From positions 7,850 to 14,007 of the forward strand of contig PKYZ01000463.1 of the NCBI GenBank assembly GCA_003132865.1: a stretch of DNA of 6,158 bases, in the 5' to 3' direction. The notes below the pieces were generated by a model that saw only the letters and a list, made by a program, of their open reading frames with translations, did no database searches and was not told where the DNA came from. A program made the translations under genes and the position numbers. The stretch is from Bryobacterales bacterium (GTDB lineage Bacteria; Acidobacteriota; Terriglobia; Bryobacterales; Bryobacteraceae). Shown here in pieces: positions 1 to 6,158 of the stretch (the stretch's first letter is position 1; every line of letters starts with the position of its first letter).

Positions 1-1658
<1,658 letters not shown>

Positions 1659-1670
1659 GGGATTATTTTC

Positions 1671-1676
1671 ATTATA
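1671..1676 (-). promoter_or_regulatory. Candidate -10 element for aceE (TATAAT)
   Basis: The minus strand reads a perfect TATAAT with 12 nt between it and the aceE ATG. A start 6-8 nt downstream would leave a leader of only about 5-6 nt, consistent with the missing Shine-Dalgarno sequence. No good -35 box is seen at 16-18 bp spacing, where the sequence is a G/C run. It could be a chance match in an A/T-rich patch, with aceE instead served by read-through from vapBC. Confidence 0.4.
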
Positions 1677-1704
1677 GTGAACGTGGGCGGGGCGGGGGGC
1701 GGCT

Positions 1705-2106
1705 CTAGATGCGATGAATCCTCTCCAGTCCTGGCCAGTGATCGAAGTCGCCATCGAAGCTTAGAATGGATCGGATGCCGTGGCGTTCCATGACTGCGAT
1801 ATGGACGGCATCGCGGGCCGACAGCACAGCGCGATTCTGGACAATCTCGGCGGCGCGTAAGACCTCTGCCTTTTCGATGGAGATCACTTCGTCGACGATA
1901 TCTAAGGTCACTTGAAGTGCAGGTCCGATGGCCTCTCGCCTATCAATAGCCGTGTACCGATGGAGAATTTCTTGCAGCACTTCGACGTCGGTGACGAGAC
2001 GTTGCCCGGATGCAATCAGCCGCTCCAGGATCACTTGTGCGTCTGTCTTGTGGGGATGTGCTGCGCCGATCAAGTACATGGGGATATTCGAATCGACGAA
2101 AATCAA
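1705..2106 (-). CDS. vapC: VapC-family PIN-domain toxin (ribonuclease)
   Basis: A 133-residue single-domain PIN protein, the usual size for a VapC toxin. VapC proteins are Mg-dependent endoribonucleases that cleave tRNA or rRNA and are held inactive by VapB. The acidic residues expected of the fold are present: Asp5 in IFVDSN at the N-terminus, Glu46 in EVLQEILHR, Asp99 in SARDAVHIAVM, and Asp118/Asp120/Asp122 in LSFDGDFDHWPG. The reading frame starts with TTG at 2106, which overlaps the TGA of vapB as TTGA and indicates translational coupling. The last codons of vapB contain GAGCGGGGG, a usable though slightly distant Shine-Dalgarno sequence. A second, decayed copy lies at 4340-4570. All catalytic positions are intact, so this copy is probably active. 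Its target cannot be read from the sequence. Confidence 0.93.
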   Translation of the reverse strand: MIFVDSNIPMYLIGAAHPHKTDAQVILERLIASGQRLVTDVEVLQEILHRYTAIDRREAIGPALQVTLDIVDEVISIEKAEVLRAAEIVQNRAVLSARDAVHIAVMERHGIRSILSFDGDFDHWPGLERIHRI

Positions 2107-2348
2107 CTGCGATACCCCCGCTCAATTTCACTCAGCATTTGGTCCATTTCGGCAGTGGGGAATGCGTAATTCGCGGCTTGCCGAACCGCTCTCAGTTTGG
2201 TCTCGGGTTCGATCTCGGGCCGGCCTGCGCGCGCTTCCTGCAGGACTCGGCGGACCCATTCGCCCACTGTCAAGCGTTCGCGCTTGGCTAAGCGCTGGAT
2301 AGCTGACATCTCTTGGTCAGGAAGGAGCACTTGAAGCCGCTTGCTCAT
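2103..2348 (-). CDS. vapB: VapB-type antitoxin, ribbon-helix-helix-like
   Basis: An 81-residue protein directly upstream of the PIN toxin and overlapping it by 4 bp, the standard antitoxin-first arrangement. The N-terminus (KRLQVLLPDQEMSAIQRLAKRE) fits a short beta strand followed by a helix, and LTVGEWVRRVLQEAR is the second helix of a CopG/MetJ-type DNA-binding fold. The C-terminal part (about residues 45-81, ending in SEIERGYRS) is charged and would be the toxin-wrapping tail. Such antitoxins neutralise the PIN active site and, with the toxin, repress their own promoter. The ATG at 2348 is preferred because the extended -10 element lies immediately upstream and leaves no room for an earlier start. 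No Shine-Dalgarno sequence is visible. The antitoxin role is firm from context and fold pattern; the exact VapB subfamily is not determined. Confidence 0.88.
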   Translation of the reverse strand: MSKRLQVLLPDQEMSAIQRLAKRERLTVGEWVRRVLQEARAGRPEIEPETKLRAVRQAANYAFPTAEMDQMLSEIERGYRS

Positions 2349-2349
2349 A

Positions 2350-2368
2350 GAATGAGTATACCATATTC
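2350..2368 (-). promoter_or_regulatory. vapBC extended -10 promoter within a candidate VapB operator
   Basis: The minus strand reads TGG followed by TATACT (2363 to 2355), an extended -10 (TGnTATAAT-like) that needs no strong -35; none is evident. The last base of the hexamer is 6 nt before the vapB ATG at 2348, so transcription would begin at or next to the start codon and the mRNA would be leaderless. The same bases form a dyad: GAAT at 2350-2353 pairs with ATTC at 2365-2368, and GTATAC at 2356-2361 is itself palindromic. A repressor bound here would cover the promoter, as expected for VapBC autoregulation. The operator role is inferred. Confidence 0.5.
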
Positions 2369-2402
2369 ACTAATCGAGTAGCCGTTTTTGGGTGCGCCGA
2401 GA

Positions 2403-2429
2403 TTGTGCGTTTTTGTGCGTTTTTGTGCA
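2403..2429. repeat. 10-bp tandem repeat, 2.7 copies
   Basis: TTGTGCGTTT occurs at 2403-2412 and again at 2413-2422 with no change. A third partial copy, TTGTGCA, runs 2423-2429. The T-runs and the 10-bp period would place repeat units on the same face of the helix. It lies 55 bp upstream of the vapB start, outside the likely promoter. Its function is unknown. Confidence 0.85.
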
Positions 2430-2473
2430 TGGATCGCGGGTCCGGGGCGCAAAACAGGAATTCTGACGAACAA

Positions 2474-2495
2474 AGCCAATTGGTCCAAATTGGCT
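2474..2495. repeat. Perfect inverted repeat, 8-bp arms with 6-nt loop
   Basis: AGCCAATT at 2474-2481 is the exact reverse complement of AATTGGCT at 2488-2495, with the loop GGTCCA between. A weaker dyad, TAACC at 2499-2503 and GGTTA at 2513-2517, follows at once. There is no T-run directly after it on either strand, so it is not a good intrinsic terminator. It may be a protein-binding site or part of a decayed intergenic repeat. Confidence 0.6.
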
Positions 2496-2682
2496 AGGTA
2501 ACCCATTTATTTGGTTAATGTTATCGGATTTAGCTAAAGGTTCGCTTGTCATTTAGCGGCTCCGCTCGCAGCCCGGCTGGGAATTGGGTTCGCTTCGCAA
2601 AAGACCGGTGGTGGGGCGCGCTGGCGAAAGGCGATTCCAGCGCGACGACACGTGAGCGCCTGCTACTGAGTACCGTTTTCCT

Positions 2683-2754
2683 GATTTCATGTTGCATCCG
2701 GTTGCATGCCGCGGCTGTTACGCGCGGTCGTTTTTTTCGACTTCGTGTTGCATC
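2683..2754. repeat. Diverged direct repeat pair around GTTGCATC
   Basis: A 16-base unit at 2683-2698 (GATTTCATGTTGCATC) recurs at 2739-2754 (GACTTCGTGTTGCATC) with 14 of 16 bases matching. A further GTTGCAT lies at 2701-2707. The two units start 56 bp apart. No gene product is assigned. They are probably pieces of a duplicated intergenic segment. Confidence 0.5.
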
Positions 2755-3216
2755 GTGTGACATTTTGCTGCGTCCGCGGAGGGCCCAGGGGTCGGCCACC
2801 GACAACTTACGGCAAGTGCGGGTAGCGTTTTTCGGACTGGGTTAGATAACTGTTCTCCCGACATCAGAGTAGCACGAGGGGTTACGGACATTGGCGGGAT
2901 TGGTTGCAATTAGGCATTGTTTTCAGTCAATTAGAGAGAAACAAAATGCGTCACTGGAGAAACGGCCAAGCCCAGAGCCTCGCTTTTCACGCCAAGCCCC
3001 GCCAAGCCCGCCAGGAAAGCGGCACACATCGGCTGGATATGTGGGCGGCTGGGCAGGGCACGGCACTGCCACAAATGATAGGTACTGTTGGCGCTCTCCG
3101 GCTGCGCGTCGAGCAGAGGCAATGCTGAGAATCACGGCAACGGTTTGGCGACTGCACGGTCATGTGGAAGGCGTGTCCGATCCCCACGGGTAGGCGCGTT
3201 TATTGCGGAATACGAA

Positions 3217-3714
3217 TCATGACCCAACTTCCAGTCTAATCCAGTAGTCGCCGCGACGGACCTCAGGGTCATCTCCCCCAGGATAGATCGCGTGGGGCGC
3301 GAAGGGTCCATCGAGCTTGCGCTGCGCGAGCGAGCGTATATGGACCTGGTGAAATGTCCTGTCGACTTCAATCAAATTGTAAAGTCTTGGTGTTGCCCCA
3401 GGCAGACCGGCCTCCCGGGACGAGAATGAACCGGTGCCCGCCACATGAAAGGTGCGTTGCGTGTCGAGGTAGTTGCGCAACTCATTCCGTTCCTCGTGTA
3501 CGTCGCCGTGCATGCACAACCGATAGCCCTTGGCAATAAGCCGATCGATGATCTCGGGATTGGCGACCATGCGAGAGCCCGAAACTGAATGGTGCCAAAC
3601 AACGATTCGCAGCTTCATGTCGGGATGTGTCTTTAGGAGCGCCTGGGCAAGGGCCTCACTGTTGATACTGACGCGGCGTTGATTAAATCGATCAATCTCC
3701 GGCGTGGCCCTCGA
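3217..3714 (-). pseudogene. Calcineurin-like metallophosphoesterase, C-terminal fragment
   Basis: The open frame begins without a start codon near 3714 and ends with TGA at 3217; the first internal Met is at 3618. The upstream part EIDRFNQRRVSINSEALAQALL and then LRIVVWHHSVSG, CMHGDVHEERNEL and FHVAGTGSFSS match the second half of calcineurin-like phosphoesterases, including the HH and G-x-x-H metal-binding blocks. It ends with DYWIRLEVGS, like the end of such domains. The first half of the fold, with the DxH, GDxxD and GNHD metal ligands, is missing, so the enzyme cannot work. In the GHxH motif the first His is replaced by Asp (HGDVHE), which may be decay or a subfamily variant. At its 5' end it runs out of frame into a WD40 fragment. 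Similar phosphoesterase domains occur at the N-terminus of large multidomain STAND/NACHT-type proteins; a link to defence is inference only. Confidence 0.78.
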
Positions 3715-3937
3715 TCAGCCGGGCGCTACCTGTGGACGCGTCGAACAGCCATATGCAGCCATCGCCTCCTCCCGCGGCAATCAGCGTCCCGTCGGGGGAC
3801 CAAGCCACGTCCCAAAAATCGGAAGCGCGCCAGGCCAGGAGTTGATTGATCTCCAACCCTGACGGCGGCTTCGGAATTCGCGTCGCAGTCGTGCGTGATC
3901 TTGTTGTTTTGGTCAAGGCCGTCATCTTGGCCGCCAT
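3698..3937 (-). pseudogene. WD40-repeat protein fragment (first repeat only)
   Basis: Translation from the ATG at 3937 gives a short basic lead (MAAKMTALTKTTRSRTTATR), then one well-formed WD40 blade from about 3840 to 3699. Its key parts are AWRASDFWDVAWSPDGTLIA and GGGDGCIWLFDASTGSARLIEGHAG, with the usual SPDG, D-G-x-I-x-L-F-D and terminal GH elements. A beta-propeller needs several such repeats. Here the frame hits TGA at 3692 just after EGHAG, where the next repeat should start, and the metallophosphoesterase frame takes over. The junction lies between about 3697 and 3710. The open frame extends upstream to 4099 but that part has no recognisable domain, and the true start could be 3937 or 3925. 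It is best read as the truncated beginning of a WD40 domain or protein. Confidence 0.72.
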
Positions 3938-4086
3938 GGAGTCATTCGATATTGTATCCGCATTGATCGTGGACCGCCTCCAGCCCCTCGCGTCGAACCT
4001 GCCGCAAGGCCTTCTCAGCGGAGGAACTGGCCCGTGGAGCATTTCCGAGGGATGCACACCATTGACCGATACGGCGCCACAAGGCC

Positions 4087-4287
4087 GTGGCGTGGCCAAG
4101 TCGTAGGAGTACCGCCCGGGTTACCTCGGACAAGTTTATCGTACGCGGCACGCGGCGCGGGCGCGAGAGGATCTGGCAATTGGATCAGCGGCGCCTTGCA
4201 GACGCCCGCCGCTGCCTCGACGCGATCTCAAAGCAGTGGGACGACGCGCTTGTCAGGCTGCGGGAGTTCGTAGAGGACGGAGGCTGA
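4087..4287 (+). pseudogene. ArsR-family transcriptional regulator, C-terminal remnant
   Basis: The last ~48 residues before the TGA at 4285-4287 contain GTRRGRERIWQLDQRRLADA and then RRCLDAISKQWDDALVRLREFVE. This matches the beta-wing and final dimerisation helix of ArsR-type winged-helix regulators of the kind often paired with SRPBCC/AHSA1 proteins. The recognition helix and everything before it, normally another ~50-60 residues, are absent. The in-frame sequence back to the GTG at 4087 (MAWPSRRSTARVTSDKFIV) does not look like a helix-turn-helix. No partner gene lies downstream: the next coding sequence is the minus-strand vapC remnant 52 bp away. It is the only cargo gene in this island on the plus strand. 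The fragment is probably dead; a short expressed protein cannot be excluded. Confidence 0.65.
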
Positions 4288-4339
4288 GCACATCGATCTC
4301 ACCGCAAATCGCGGGTTCGCACGAAAATGCTTCCTTGGC

Positions 4340-4570
4340 TTATACCCGGTAAATCCTTTCGAGGCCGGGCCAGCGATCGAAATCGACATCGAAGGAAAGA
4401 ATCCAGCGGATGCCGTAACGTTCCATGACTGCGATGTCCAAAACGATTTGAAACGCAGGTCCGATGGCCTCGCGCCTGTCGATGGCTGTGAACCGACGGA
4501 TGATCTCTTGCAGCACCTCACGCTCCAGGATGACCTGGGCTTCTGTCTTGTGGGGATGTGCGGACCCGAT
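4340..4570 (-). pseudogene. Degenerate vapC paralogue (PIN toxin remnant)
   Basis: Translation yields 76 residues collinear with the intact VapC at 1705-2106, from IGSAHPHKTEAQVILE to SFDVDFDRWPGLERIYRV. The first 12 residues, with the start and catalytic Asp5, are replaced by unrelated sequence at 4571. Two internal in-frame losses are seen: 12 codons after VILER, and 33 codons after VLDI. The second removes the segment with catalytic Asp99. Nucleotide matches to the intact gene are 43 of 50 (4521-4570 against 2021-2070) and 50 of 60 (4457-4516 against 1921-1980), so these are paralogues that diverged before the losses, not a fresh duplication. The frame has stayed open to its own TAA at 4340. 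With two of the PIN acidic residues gone it should be inactive. No vapB copy is found upstream. Confidence 0.9.
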
Positions 4571-4580
4571 GTTCAGATTT

Positions 4581-4616
4581 GGCGGCCTGGGAGGCCGCCG
4601 CAGGCTGAGAGCCTGC
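4581..4616. repeat. Two tandem perfect hairpins, REP-like intergenic repeat
   Basis: GGCGGCCT (4581-4588) pairs exactly with AGGCCGCC (4592-4599) around the loop GGG. Immediately after it, GCAGGCT (4600-4606) pairs exactly with AGCCTGC (4610-4616) around the loop GAG. The pair ends 21 nt before the serS ATG and starts 10 nt from the breakpoint of the vapC remnant. Back-to-back GC hairpins of this kind are typical of repetitive extragenic palindromes. I recall GCAGGCT...AGCCTGCCCCAC-like units as common in acidobacterial genomes, but this is unverified. If transcribed, they would form a structured serS leader. No T-run follows, so they are not a standard terminator. Confidence 0.7.
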
Positions 4617-4637
4617 CCCACTTGGTAGCATGAATAG

Positions 4638-5951
<1,314 letters not shown>

Positions 5952-6150
5952 CTAGACGCCCGGCGCGGAGGTATGCTGCGAGAGAGCAGGACAGCAGCTA
6001 AAGCCATTTTTTCATTGGTGCGTATGCCCCAAAGTCAGCATGGCTCCAGGAAGGCAATTAAACATTGGCGAGGCTCCTGTAGCTCTCCCCTAGACCAGAA
6101 TCCGAGTGTCGGCCGACCTGGGCTGTCGTGTTCGAAAGGCGGATAACAGG

Positions 6151-6158
6151 ATGGCCAA
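6151..6158 (+). CDS. Possible start of a downstream gene (edge)
   Basis: An ATG at 6151 is preceded by AAAGGCGG and AGG, a plausible ribosome binding region. Only the start codon, one further codon and two bases are inside the window, so nothing can be said of the product. The 200 bp between serS and this point contain no recognisable gene and no convincing terminator. Confidence 0.2.

Larger units (their letters stand above)
2369..3216. other. Intergenic stretch with no convincing gene
   Basis: About 850 bp between vapB and the metallophosphoesterase remnant. Short open frames exist on both strands but overlap one another, have low-complexity basic or Pro/Gly/Arg-rich translations and show no domain. 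The left part (2369-2560) is richer in A/T than the flanking genes. It contains a 10-bp tandem repeat, a perfect 22-base hairpin, the 9-mer GGTTCGCTT at 2539-2547 and again at 2587-2595, and a 16-base diverged repeat pair. The minus-strand translation shows KRTQF/KRTF-like strings of a kind I associate with spurious ORFs in acidobacterial intergenic repeats. That association is remembered, not checked. The rest (about 2770-3216) shows nothing recognisable. Confidence 0.6.

Noticed and set aside
2403..2429. CRISPR-like array
   Set aside because: The units are 10 bp, directly abutting and without spacers, and no cas gene is present.
2546..2845. A 99-codon plus-strand frame across the repeat cluster
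   Set aside because: It spans the short repeats, has no domain, and overlaps equally long frames on the other strand.
2946..3128. A 60-codon plus-strand frame with a GAGAG sequence upstream of its ATG
   Set aside because: No recognisable domain, several competing frames on both strands over the same bases, and a composition (Arg/Gln/Ala) typical of chance frames. It could only be rescued by conservation in other genomes.
3121..3193. Possible tRNA-like segment
   Set aside because: No cloverleaf with a T-arm GTTCRA motif and a 7-bp acceptor stem could be drawn on either strand.
5974..6012. Intrinsic terminator after serS (TGCTG/CAGCA stem and a T6 run)
   Set aside because: The stem is only 5 bp with a long loop, and the T-run begins 10 nt after it. 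This is too weak to call.

Overview
The window looks like chromosomal DNA from a GC-rich bacterium, probably an acidobacterium of the Solibacter/Bryobacter kind. That assignment is an inference from the resemblance of the seryl-tRNA synthetase and of the intergenic repeat style to remembered sequences; no search was run. Two housekeeping genes frame it and are transcribed away from each other. On the left, on the minus strand, is the N-terminal ~62% of aceE, the homodimeric pyruvate dehydrogenase E1 (1-1658, running off the left edge). On the right, on the plus strand, is a complete serS, seryl-tRNA synthetase (4638-5951).

The roughly 3 kb between them is an accretion and decay island. Next to aceE is an intact vapBC toxin-antitoxin pair: a ribbon-helix-helix type antitoxin at 2103-2348 and a PIN-domain toxin at 1705-2106. 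They overlap by 4 bp, the toxin starts with TTG, and an extended -10 promoter lies so close to vapB that the mRNA would be leaderless. Then come about 870 bp with no convincing gene but several short repeats and hairpins (2369-3216).

Further right are broken genes. They are the C-terminal half of a calcineurin-like metallophosphoesterase (3217-3714, minus), joined out of frame to the first repeat of a WD40 protein (about 3698-3937, minus); the C-terminal end of an ArsR-type regulator (about 4087-4287, plus); and a second, paralogous vapC (4340-4570, minus) that has lost its 5' end and two internal in-frame blocks. One of these internal losses is exactly 99 bp, and in the intact copy it is bounded by a 6-bp direct repeat. 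Two tandem perfect hairpins (4581-4616), probably a REP-like repeat, separate this remnant from serS.

No complete undescribed system is present. The most interesting content is the scar of a possible MPE/WD40 conflict-type locus and the fossil vapC paralogue beside a live vapBC module. That module sits 46 bp upstream of, and in the same direction as, an essential central-metabolism gene.
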